Source: JANQOZ01 sp039195135 (GTDB lineage Bacteria; Pseudomonadota; Gammaproteobacteria; Xanthomonadales; SZUA-38). Taken from it: DNA of 64,000 nucleotides. Below, one piece after another: positions 27,187 through 35,789 of this stretch (position 1 is its first letter; every line of letters starts with the position of its first letter). The stretch spans positions 39,739 to 103,738 of the forward strand of contig JBCCVP010000002.1 in NCBI GenBank assembly GCA_039195135.1. Reading direction: 5' to 3'. Below the pieces are notes generated by a model. That model did no database searches. It was not told the DNA's origin and saw only the letters and a program-made list of their open reading frames with translations. The translations under genes were made by a program, and so were the position numbers.

Positions 27187-27729
27187 TTGACTATGCTCAT
27201 CGCGTTTAACAAACCCTGCGGCGTGCTTTGCCAGTTCTCCGGCGAGGGGGCAACGCTAGCGGACTATATCGATGTACCCGGCGTCTATCCCGCCGGCCGG
27301 CTCGATAAAGAGTCCGAGGGATTGCTGCTGCTCACCGACGACGGCAGCCTGCAGGCGCGCATCAGCTCACCCCGCTTCAAGCAGCCCAAAACCTACTGGG
27401 TGCTGGTGGAGCGGGTGCCGACGGAGGCCGCGTTGCAAAACCTGCGACAAGGCGTGCCGCTGAAAGACGGTCTGACCCGACCGGCGCAGGCCCGGCGCAT
27501 ACTTGCCCCGCCCAATCTCTGGCCCCGGGACCCGCCGGTGCGGCAGCGCAAGAACGTCGAAGACGTCTGGCTGGAGATCATCCTGCGGGAGGGTCGAAAC
27601 CGACAGATCCGGCGCATGACCGCCGCGGTCGGGCACCCGACGCTGCGGCTGGTGCGGTACGCAATCGGCACCCGGACCGTTGCGGGCCTGGCGCCGGGGC
27701 AATGGCGGGAGATCAACCCGCACGGCTGA
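27187..27729 (+). CDS. rluE: 23S rRNA pseudouridine synthase (RluE type)
   Basis: A 180-residue RsuA/RluB-family enzyme without the S4 domain. Motifs are FNKPCGVLCQFS, the catalytic-Asp motif GRLDKESEGLLLLTDDG and ARRIL and the C-terminal EGRNRQIRRMTAAVGHPTLRLVR. The length and domain layout match RluE, which makes pseudouridine 2457 in 23S rRNA. Start is TTG 27187 (AAGGGA 8 nt upstream) or ATG 27193; the two differ by two residues. It acts in the cytosol. It is followed by the giant gene without a visible promoter, so could be cotranscribed. Confidence 0.88.
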   Translation: MTMLIAFNKPCGVLCQFSGEGATLADYIDVPGVYPAGRLDKESEGLLLLTDDGSLQARISSPRFKQPKTYWVLVERVPTEAALQNLRQGVPLKDGLTRPAQARRILAPPNLWPRDPPVRQRKNVEDVWLEIILREGRNRQIRRMTAAVGHPTLRLVRYAIGTRTVAGLAPGQWREINPHG

Positions 27730-27814
27730 GGAGCCAGTGCCGCACTCGGGGCGCGTTGGCGCGGTGCCAGGGCGCGTGCTATACCTTTTGAGGGCAGGGA
27801 GCGGGAAGCAGTCC

Positions 27815-30800
27815 GTGGTCAGTCCAGGACGGATTGAGAAATCATTGGTCAAATCGTGTCGCGCGCTGAGCTTCATCTCGGCCTGCGGGCTCACGCTTGG
27901 CCTGATCACCGGCGCCGGCGCCCAGCCTTTCAACCTCATCGACCGGACCGGCCAGTGCGTTACCTCGCCGCTGCTGGGTCTCAGTCAAAATATTGATCCG
28001 CCGGGCACAAGCCAGATCGTGCGCAGTGCCGATCGGTTTCGCGTCCCGGACGGGCCGGACTGGCGCCTGGACAGCGTCCAGGCGCAGGGAACGTTCAGCG
28101 GCAGCCAGGTGAACCCTCTGGGGGCCGACGTGCGCATATTTGCCAACGACGGCGCTTCCCCGGGGCCGGGAACGCAGGTCTGCACCTACTCATTCCCTCT
28201 CGCGGAAATTGGTCCCCTGGCCAACAGTGGCCAGTTTGACATCACGCTCCCCGGGGGCGCCCAGGCCTGCCAGCTGTCCGCCGGCGACTACTGGTTTTCT
28301 GTCGCCTTTCTCGGGACTATCGGCGTGAATCCAGCCCAGGGTCGGTTCTGGTACTGGAACCAGTCCACGGAAAACCAGCAGGGGAATTGGCAGATGCGGG
28401 CGGCGGACGATATCGACGCCAGCGGCATCAACTGCCCCGACTGGGTGACCCGGGAGCAGTGCTCGGCCGTCACCCAGGAGCGCGGCCTGTGTTTTGCCAT
28501 CAGCGGCAACACGCCGATCACGTTGGCCGAACCGCTGGCGGACCAGTTCACCAGCGCCGGCACCAGCTTCCTCATGGACGTGTCGTCCGCGTTCACCGAT
28601 CCGGACGGCGACGACGCCTTCTACCAGGCCATCGGCCTGCCCGCCTCGCTGACGCTCAACGAGGCCACCGGACGCATCAGCGGCACGATCGAGGCCGGCG
28701 ATGTCGCCGGCAGTCCCTACACGGTGGAAATCACCGCCACCGACGACGATGACGTCAGCGCGGAGGACACGTTCCGCCTGGTGGTGGCGGACGATGAGGT
28801 GGCGGATTTTCGCTTTCAGCGCCTCTGGCCGGTGCTGCAGCAGCCCTGGTACTTCGGCACCAGCGCGCCCGACTTAAGCTTCAATGGCTCCACCCTGTTT
28901 GTCGCCAACCCCACCTTCTCCCGCATCCAGCGCTTCAGCCCGGCCGGGAAGCACATCAGCAACCTGTTCATTCCCGGCCCCGGCGGCCCCGCCACCCGGG
29001 GCAAGCCTCGCGTACTGGCCGCCAGCACCCGCGCGGTTTTTACCGCCGGAGATCTGGACCCCCAGATCTACAAGCTGGGCCTGAACGGTGAAGTCCTGGA
29101 CCGCTTCGGCGCTGACGAGCTGGCGGGCCAGGTGCCGCAGTTTCTGGAAGCGACCGAAAGAGGCTGCCGCCGGCTGGGCGGCTGTGTCTATGTCGGTCTT
29201 GCGGATGAGGTGCTGAAATTCAGCGAAGACGGTCAGTTTCTGAGCCGGTTTGGCCTTTGCGCCGACCCGCCGTGCGAAAACGGTACGGTGCAGCAGCTCG
29301 GCGGCCTTACGGTGGGTCCCGATGGCCTTGTCTACCTGACGGATCAGGCGGAAGACCAGCTGATTATTCTGCGCACCTCGCCCGCCGCAGCGCTGATCGA
29401 CCCGCCCGAGTTCCTTGCCGAAATTGGCGAACCAGGCAGCGGGCCGGGGCAGTTTGCCAGTCCCGGGGATGTCTCCCTGGACGGAGCCGGGCGCGTCTAC
29501 GTGGCGGACGCAAACCGGGTGCAGGCGTTTTCGCCGCAGGGTGTGCCGCTGGATGAGTACGTGGCGCCTAGCGAAGCCCAGGTATTGCGGCGCCTGGAGT
29601 TTGGGCCAGAGCGGCTGGCGTTCGGCAGCAATGATCTGGCGCAGGTAACGCGCTTCCGCCGCGTCGGCGACGTGGACGCCGGCGCTTCGACGCTGAACTT
29701 CTCAACGCCGTTTTCCAGCGCCGACGACCGGGTGGGGTTTTTCCAGCAGCCGATTGATCTCGCCACCGGACCCAACAGCAACGTTTACGTGGCTGATGCG
29801 GGCAATCATCGGGTGCAGAAGTTTGATCCAGCCGGGCAGCTGCTCAACGCATTTGGCAAAGAAGGTGACGAGGACGGCGAGTTTGGCCGAATGATCGCTA
29901 TCGGCACCGGTTCCATCGCGGGCGAACTGCGCGCCCACGTGCTGGACGAAAACATCACGGGCTATCGGATTCAGCGCTTCACGAGCGGCGGCGACTTTGT
30001 TGACAGCATCGCCCTGCCCGGCAACGACGACTACGTCGACATGGAAATCGGCAGCGGCGGCGCCGCCTTTCTGGTCACCGCCGCAGGTCTCGCGGTCAAG
30101 GTGTCAACGCAGGGCGAGGTGCTGGCCACCTGGGAGCCGATGGCGTCCGGCGCGCAGTTTCTGCAGGTGGCCCAGGCGCCCAACGGCCTGTTTTACTTCA
30201 CCGTGCAGGGTCAGAGCCAGGAAGGCTTTGCGATCTACGACCGGTTCGGCAACTTTGTTGCCTTTCTACCGGCCACCTTCAACGCGCCCGCGTCTTTGAG
30301 CGTCGCCGGCGACGGCAAGATTGTGCTGGGGGAGATTCCGGACATTGCGCCGGACGTGCCGCGCATCAAAATCTACCGCCAGGACGGCGTGCTGCTGCAG
30401 TCGGTGGGCCAGTACGGCTATTTCCCCGGGTCGTTTGCGGCGCCGGCAGGGCTGGATTTTGCACCCAACGGGCTGCTCTACATCAGCGACTCGGTCAACA
30501 ACTACGTGCAGGTGCTCGACCCGGTGCCGCCGGCGGAGATCACCCGGGCCGTAGTGGTGGCCGGCGGTGGTCCCTACCCGGGAAACAACCTGTGGGAAAC
30601 CACCCAGGCGCTGACCAACGGCGCCTACCTGGCGCTGGCCTACCAGGGCCTGCGGGCCGAGGACATTACCTACCTGTCGTCCAATCTCGACGAAGACCTC
30701 GACGGCAACGGCATCTCCGACGTGGACTTTCCCGCCAGCGCCCCGTCGCTGGTGACCGCCATCAGCATGGCGGCGGACGGCGCGGACCGGCTTGTCGTCT

Positions 30801-33800
30801 ATCTTGCCGACCACGGCTCGGAAGATGTCTTTCGGGTGAGCCCCCAATCGGTGCTCGACGCCGCAGCGCTGGATGCGGCCCTCGACAGCGCCCAGAGCGG
30901 CCCGACCGCCGTCGACCAGCTTGTCCTGATCTACGATGCCTGCCGCGCCGGCAGCTTCGTCGACGACCTGGCCAGCCCCGGGCTCAACCGCATTGTGCTG
31001 GCCAGCACCGGTGCCGACGAAAGCGCCAAATTTGTATCCGGCGGGATCTTGAGCTTCTCCAACCAGTTCTGGACCCAGATCTTCACCGGGGCTGATCTGG
31101 CGGCTGCCTACGCCAGCGCCTCGCAGATCATGACCACGTCTTTTTCCGACCAGACCCCGCTGGCGGACGCCGACGGTGATGCCAACCCGAACGAAAGCGC
31201 CGACGACCTGACCGCGCTCAGCGGCGTGTTTATTGGCGCCGGCACCAATTTCGATCCCGGCGCGCCGGTGATCGCCAGCGTCTCCGATCCGCAGGTGCTG
31301 GCCGACGGAAACGAGGCGCAGATAAGCGCCTTCGGCGTGACCGATCCCGACGGCGTGGCGCGCGTCTATGCCGAAATTGTGCCGCCCAATTTTGTCGACG
31401 GCGACATCGACCAGCCGGTGCAGGCGTTTCCCGGCTTCGAATTGGAGCCGGATGCACCGGGAAGCAGCGACTACACCCTGATCTTCGACCGCTTCAGCAG
31501 CGAGGGGACGTATACGATCAATGTTTACGCCCAGGATCGTTTTGGTAATCTCTCCGCCCCCGCGACCACTACCGTTACCGCTGGCAACCCGGAGCTGCGC
31601 AAGGCACTGCTGATTGTCGGCGGGGAAACCAGCGACCCGCGCTGGTCTGCCTACAGCGCCAACGGCGCCTTCGCGTACGCCGCCCTCACCGCCCAGGGCT
31701 ACAGCGACGCGGGCCTGGAAACCGTTCGCTACCTGTCCAACGGCGGAACGGACGGTGTCGATGACGTCGCCAGCAGCGCCACGGTTGCCGGCGCCTTTGC
31801 CTGGGCCGGCGAACAGGCCCAGGACGTGGTGGTCTACCTGGTGGGTGGGGTTCGCAGTGGCGCCCTGCGGCTCGCCAGCGGTGAACGGCTCACCGCCCTT
31901 GAGCTGAGCGGCTATCTGGATATGCTGGAGGCCAGCATCAGCGGCAAGCTGGTGGTGCTGTATGACGGCAACCGGTCCGGCGCGTTTCTGCCCCGGCTGA
32001 CCTCCCCAAATCCCGGCAGGCGAATCCTGCTGACCAGCACCGCCGCGTCGGAAAGCGCCAGCTTTCTGCTGGAGGGAGCTTTAAGCTTCTCGCAGTTTTT
32101 CTGGAACCAGGTGCTGAACGGTGCCACGGTGCTCGAGGCGTTCGAGACGGCTCGGGATGCGGTAGGTTTTTCCGCCGGCGACCAGACGCCGCAGCTTGAT
32201 GACAATGCCAACGGCGAAGGCAACGACGCCGAAGATGGTTTTGTCGCCAGCACCTACGACATCGGCGCCGGGATTGTGCAGGACATCAATGGACCCAGCG
32301 CGGGTGCCCTGACGCCCGACATCCAGCTCACCGGCGGCGTCACCCAGGCCACCATCACGGTGAACAACGTCACCAGCGCCTCCGGCGTGGATGAGGTGTT
32401 CGCCATCGTGGGAAGCCCACCGCCGCAGCAGACTTCTGACACGTTTGTGCTGGCGCCGGTCACTGTGGATGGCAACGGCAACGGGCAGTACGACGGCACC
32501 TACGCCAACTTCGGGCCTTTGCCGGGCGGTGGCTATGCCGCCGGGTTTTATCTGGTCACCGTCTATGTTCGGGATCAGCGCGGCAACATCGCGCTCCACG
32601 ACACGGTGCGGGTTGAGCAGTCGGCGGGGCCGGACGGGTGGGAGGATGACGACATTCCGGTCGAGGCGTCGGTGATCTTTGTCGATGACGCCGACGCCCA
32701 GCGGCACACGTTGCATGAGGATGATGACAGCGACTTTGTCTCCTTCAACGCCGTGAACCGCAGCGGATCGGCCCAGACCTATGAGCTCTCGGTGTCGGAG
32801 ATTGATGATTACTCCGGCGGCACCTACAACGTTACCCTGGAGCTCTACGGGCCAACCACGCCGCCGGGTTCTCCCCTGGCCACCGCCACGGGCGGGATCA
32901 GCGGCAGCGTTTCCCTCACCTGGCCGTCTTCCGGCAATTCCTATGATGAAGGCGAAGGTGAGTACTACCTGCGGGTGCTGGCCGCCAGCGGTACTCAACG
33001 CGGGCGCTACGCGGTGCGGGTGTTCCGTCCGGCGGTGCCGCTGACGGGCGCGGTCCGGGGCAGCGTGGTAGACGCCCTGACGGGCGAACCGGTCCCGGGA
33101 GCCCTGATTGCCACCAGCGGCACCGTCGCCGCCGCGAGCAACCTGATCGGCGAATACCAGCTGGTGGAAAACCCGGGCACCTACAGCCTGACCGTGACGC
33201 CACCGGCCGGATATCTGCCGCTCACGGAAAACAACGTGCCCGTTTCCGAAAGCCTCACCACCTGGCGGCTGCTGCAGGTTCAGCCCAGCGGCGCCGCGCC
33301 GTCGGTTCAGACGGGCGAAGCCACCGGCATTACCCAGACCACCGCCACCCTCAACGGCCTGGTGGCGCCCAACGGTGAGCTCACCGCCGTGGTGTTTGAA
33401 ATCCTGCCGGCGGGCCCGGCGATCACGCAGCCGCCGGACGTTGCGGGGGATGCCCCGCAGAGCGACGCGGCGGCGCAGGTTACGGGCCTGACCTGCGAAA
33501 CCGACTACACCTTCCGGATCACCGCCAGCAACGCAACGGGCAGCAGCAACGGCGCCAGCGAAGCGCTGCGCACCGCCGACTGCGTTGCGCCGCCGGTGCT
33601 GACCACCGTCACCGCCAGCAACCTTAGCGATGAGACCGCCCGGCTGGAGGCGTCGGTGGATCCGGTGGGCAGCGAAACCATCACCGCGTTCCGCTGGCGC
33701 CCCGCGGGCGGTGTGTTTAATCCCTACCAGGACTCGCCCGATGTGCTCACCGGCAGCGGGACCCAGGTGGCGGGCCTGAACATCGACACCCTGACCTGCG

Positions 33801-35155
33801 CCACCGTCTACGACTACCAGGCGCGCGCCAGCAACGCCGGCGGCACCGCCGAATCGACGGTGCAGAATTTCAGCACGGCGGTCTGCCCACAGACGCCCCC
33901 GACGGTGGTTACGCTGGCGGCCCAGAACATCACCGAAACCGGCGCGGACCTGCGCGCCTCGGTGGACGCGAACGGCGACACCGCGAGCGTTGAGTACCGC
34001 ATCAACGCGGTAGGCGACGCGCCGGGCGCCTGGCAGACCGCCGGCACCGTGGCCACCTCGGAGCAGGTGACGGTCACCGTCAGCAGTCTGGATTGCGGCC
34101 GCGACTACCAGTACCGCTTCCGCGCCAGCAACAGCGGCGGCACCACGGAAGGGTCCGACCAGGGGCTGACCACGCTGGACTGCGCCGACGATTTCCCCGA
34201 GGTCCAGACGGACCCCGCCACGCTCGTCGGGCAAACCAGCGCCACGGTAAATGCGCTGGTCGACCCCAATGGCAGCAGCACCCAGGTGTTTTTTGACTAC
34301 GGCCTTTCCGGCCTGCTCGACGAAACGCTGGCGTTGGAAAGTCCACTTGAGGGCAGCGACCCCGTCAGCCAGTCGGCCCGGCTGGAAGGCCTGGCCTGCG
34401 GCCAGCAGTACAGCTACCGGGTGCGCGGCAGCAACACCGCCGGGACCGCTTTCGGTGCCACCCGCACCTTCACCACCAACCCCTGCGACCGGATCCTGCT
34501 GGTGGACGACGACAGCAATAGTCCGGACCTGACGCCGGTTTACGGCGGTTTGCTGGACACGCTGGGGTTCGCCTACACCGTATGGAATACGGGTGGGGAG
34601 GACGCCGAGCCGCAGGCCGGTGACCTCGCGCCCTACAGCACCGTGCTGTGGTTTACCGGCGACAACGCCGCCGCCGGCACCGGACCGGGCCCCGCCGGTG
34701 AGGCGGCGCTGGCGGATTATCTCGACGCCGGGGGCTGTCTGGCGCTCAGCGCGCAGAATTATTTTGCCGTCCGCGGACCCACGCCGACGACGCTGATGAG
34801 CGACTACCTCGGGGTGGCCGGCGGCGTCGCCAATGCCGGGCTGCAGAACGTTGCCGGGGTCTCCAGCGCCTTTGCCGGGCTCCCCACTTCCGGCACTTAT
34901 CTGCTTGATTTTGCCGGCGCATCATTGAGCTCCGCAGCAGACGAACTCACCGTTACCGGCGGCGGCGAGGTGGCATTTGAAGGCGACGGCCAAGCCACGG
35001 CGGGCATCCAGGTGATCGCCGACAGCTATCGATCCCTGTTCCTCGGCTTTCCGCTGGCGGCCATTCCTGGAGCGGCCGAGGGGGGGGCAGCGCTGAGCGC
35101 GGTGCTCGACTTCTGCCGCGGCCAGGATGTTTTGTTCAGCAATGGATTTGAGTGA
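27815..35155 (+). CDS. Giant secreted multidomain protein: NHL propeller, paired C13/caspase-like domains, FN3, LFSNGFE tail
   Basis: About 2,446 residues with a signal sequence (LVKSCRALSFISACGLTLGLITGAGA). In order: a unique N-terminus, a putative-Ig/cadherin-like domain (about 242-325), an NHL-type propeller (about 330-905), a peptidase C13/caspase-like domain (about 911-1143) with His1000 (LADHGSED) and Cys1043 (YDACRAGSF), an Ig-like linker, a second such domain (about 1262-1487) where the His and Cys positions are Gly1345 and Asn1386, another Ig-like linker, a PPC domain (about 1609-1738), a carboxypeptidase-regulatory-like domain (about 1744-1822), four FN3-like repeats (about 1829-2223), a GATase1-like domain (about 2225-2439) and the tail LFSNGFE. 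GTG 27815 is the start (GGGAAG at 27803-27808); TTG 27845 is an alternative. Function unknown; proteolytic or adhesive surface role is inferred. Confidence 0.85.
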   Translation: MVSPGRIEKSLVKSCRALSFISACGLTLGLITGAGAQPFNLIDRTGQCVTSPLLGLSQNIDPPGTSQIVRSADRFRVPDGPDWRLDSVQAQGTFSGSQVNPLGADVRIFANDGASPGPGTQVCTYSFPLAEIGPLANSGQFDITLPGGAQACQLSAGDYWFSVAFLGTIGVNPAQGRFWYWNQSTENQQGNWQMRAADDIDASGINCPDWVTREQCSAVTQERGLCFAISGNTPITLAEPLADQFTSAGTSFLMDVSSAFTDPDGDDAFYQAIGLPASLTLNEATGRISGTIEAGDVAGSPYTVEITATDDDDVSAEDTFRLVVADDEVADFRFQRLWPVLQQPWYFGTSAPDLSFNGSTLFVANPTFSRIQRFSPAGKHISNLFIPGPGGPATRGKPRVLAASTRAVFTAGDLDPQIYKLGLNGEVLDRFGADELAGQVPQFLEATERGCRRLGGCVYVGLADEVLKFSEDGQFLSRFGLCADPPCENGTVQQLGGLTVGPDGLVYLTDQAEDQLIILRTSPAAALIDPPEFLAEIGEPGSGPGQFASPGDVSLDGAGRVYVADANRVQAFSPQGVPLDEYVAPSEAQVLRRLEFGPERLAFGSNDLAQVTRFRRVGDVDAGASTLNFSTPFSSADDRVGFFQQPIDLATGPNSNVYVADAGNHRVQKFDPAGQLLNAFGKEGDEDGEFGRMIAIGTGSIAGELRAHVLDENITGYRIQRFTSGGDFVDSIALPGNDDYVDMEIGSGGAAFLVTAAGLAVKVSTQGEVLATWEPMASGAQFLQVAQAPNGLFYFTVQGQSQEGFAIYDRFGNFVAFLPATFNAPASLSVAGDGKIVLGEIPDIAPDVPRIKIYRQDGVLLQSVGQYGYFPGSFAAPAGLDFAPNGLLYISDSVNNYVQVLDPVPPAEITRAVVVAGGGPYPGNNLWETTQALTNGAYLALAYQGLRAEDITYLSSNLDEDLDGNGISDVDFPASAPSLVTAISMAADGADRLVVYLADHGSEDVFRVSPQSVLDAAALDAALDSAQSGPTAVDQLVLIYDACRAGSFVDDLASPGLNRIVLASTGADESAKFVSGGILSFSNQFWTQIFTGADLAAAYASASQIMTTSFSDQTPLADADGDANPNESADDLTALSGVFIGAGTNFDPGAPVIASVSDPQVLADGNEAQISAFGVTDPDGVARVYAEIVPPNFVDGDIDQPVQAFPGFELEPDAPGSSDYTLIFDRFSSEGTYTINVYAQDRFGNLSAPATTTVTAGNPELRKALLIVGGETSDPRWSAYSANGAFAYAALTAQGYSDAGLETVRYLSNGGTDGVDDVASSATVAGAFAWAGEQAQDVVVYLVGGVRSGALRLASGERLTALELSGYLDMLEASISGKLVVLYDGNRSGAFLPRLTSPNPGRRILLTSTAASESASFLLEGALSFSQFFWNQVLNGATVLEAFETARDAVGFSAGDQTPQLDDNANGEGNDAEDGFVASTYDIGAGIVQDINGPSAGALTPDIQLTGGVTQATITVNNVTSASGVDEVFAIVGSPPPQQTSDTFVLAPVTVDGNGNGQYDGTYANFGPLPGGGYAAGFYLVTVYVRDQRGNIALHDTVRVEQSAGPDGWEDDDIPVEASVIFVDDADAQRHTLHEDDDSDFVSFNAVNRSGSAQTYELSVSEIDDYSGGTYNVTLELYGPTTPPGSPLATATGGISGSVSLTWPSSGNSYDEGEGEYYLRVLAASGTQRGRYAVRVFRPAVPLTGAVRGSVVDALTGEPVPGALIATSGTVAAASNLIGEYQLVENPGTYSLTVTPPAGYLPLTENNVPVSESLTTWRLLQVQPSGAAPSVQTGEATGITQTTATLNGLVAPNGELTAVVFEILPAGPAITQPPDVAGDAPQSDAAAQVTGLTCETDYTFRITASNATGSSNGASEALRTADCVAPPVLTTVTASNLSDETARLEASVDPVGSETITAFRWRPAGGVFNPYQDSPDVLTGSGTQVAGLNIDTLTCATVYDYQARASNAGGTAESTVQNFSTAVCPQTPPTVVTLAAQNITETGADLRASVDANGDTASVEYRINAVGDAPGAWQTAGTVATSEQVTVTVSSLDCGRDYQYRFRASNSGGTTEGSDQGLTTLDCADDFPEVQTDPATLVGQTSATVNALVDPNGSSTQVFFDYGLSGLLDETLALESPLEGSDPVSQSARLEGLACGQQYSYRVRGSNTAGTAFGATRTFTTNPCDRILLVDDDSNSPDLTPVYGGLLDTLGFAYTVWNTGGEDAEPQAGDLAPYSTVLWFTGDNAAAGTGPGPAGEAALADYLDAGGCLALSAQNYFAVRGPTPTTLMSDYLGVAGGVANAGLQNVAGVSSAFAGLPTSGTYLLDFAGASLSSAADELTVTGGGEVAFEGDGQATAGIQVIADSYRSLFLGFPLAAIPGAAEGGAALSAVLDFCRGQDVLFSNGFE

Positions 35156-35181
35156 CTGACCAACCCGCGGGGAGCCTTGCC

Positions 35182-35544
35182 ATGACCGAACGCGTTGCCC
35201 CGTCCGCCTGGTCCCAGGCCGCGTACCTCGCCGTGGGTGTGGTGCTTCTGCTGTGGGGCATCGGCGGGCTCATCATCTACGTTGCCTACTTCATCGAAAC
35301 CCCGGATGAATTTGCCCTGACCGCCGAAACCGCCGCCAACCGGGACGCCTATGCCCAGTACGTGGCCAATATTCCCTGGTGGGCCATCGGTGCGGGACTC
35401 ATCGCCGCGGCAGCGCGCTTTCTCGGCGCGATTGGCCTGTTGCTGCGCAAAGCCTGGGCGCTGCCGCTGTATATCATCGCCCTCATCTTTTTTGCCGTCG
35501 CCCTGTTCCGCGCGTTTGGCTGGCAGACGTCGCCAGCGTCATGA
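35182..35544 (+). CDS. Small membrane protein, N-terminal part of a split gene
   Basis: A 120-residue protein with three hydrophobic stretches (LAVGVVLLLWGIGGLIIYVAYFI, IGAGLIAAAARFLGAIGLLL, LPLYIIALIFFAVALFRAF). It begins 26 bp after the giant gene stop; the longer GTG frame at 35152 overlaps that stop by 4 bp. GGGAG lies before ATG 35182. Related membrane proteins in other bacteria normally carry a fourth helix ending in a Lys/Arg-rich tail such as YWHKSRGLL. That piece is present here, one frame over, from 35541, so the gene looks split by a frameshift or by a stop-start overlap. Confidence 0.6.
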   Translation: MTERVAPSAWSQAAYLAVGVVLLLWGIGGLIIYVAYFIETPDEFALTAETAANRDAYAQYVANIPWWAIGAGLIAAAARFLGAIGLLLRKAWALPLYIIALIFFAVALFRAFGWQTSPAS

Positions 35545-35642
35545 GCCCGGCCCACGTAGGCATCGAAGTCACCTTCGTAGCCCTGAGCCTGTTCGCCATC
35601 GGCTTCGCGTATTGGCACAAATCCCGCGGCCTCCTGACGTAG
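35541..35642 (+). other. C-terminal fragment of the split membrane gene
   Basis: ATG 35541 overlaps the previous stop TGA as ATGA and opens a 33-residue frame, MSPAHVGIEVTFVALSLFAIG followed by FAYWHKSRGLLT, which contains one transmembrane helix and a basic tail. This is the expected end of the protein begun at 35182. Either it is a real coupled small protein or the frame difference is a one-base change from an intact ancestor. Confidence 0.5.
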
Positions 35643-35776
35643 GCCCGGGTCAGACCCTCTCGGGGTCTGACCCTCGAAAGTGCCGCTATATAGGACAAGC
35701 GTCGGAGTTAAGTTTCCGACGGATCTTGTTCGTCAGCCGCTCGAAAGAAATCCGCGCGAGGGGCCCGGGTCAGACC
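35642..35776. repeat. Composite REP-like unit, copy 3, with 15-bp direct repeats
   Basis: The palindrome GGGTCAGACC/GGTCTGACCC (35647-35673, spacer CTCTCGG) is followed by a second hairpin CGTCGGA/TCCGACG at 35700-35721. The unit is bounded by direct repeats GGCCCGGGTCAGACC at 35642 and 35762. It ends 13 bp before the minus-strand CrtD-like gene stop, so it lies at a convergent junction. It is built like a miniature element or REP doublet. No transposase is nearby. Confidence 0.7.
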
Positions 35777-35789
35777 AACCCGCCGAGTT

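Noticed and set aside
32081..34234. 717-residue minus-strand frame opposite the giant protein gene
   Set aside because: Shadow of the repeat-rich giant gene; no recognisable domain or start signal.
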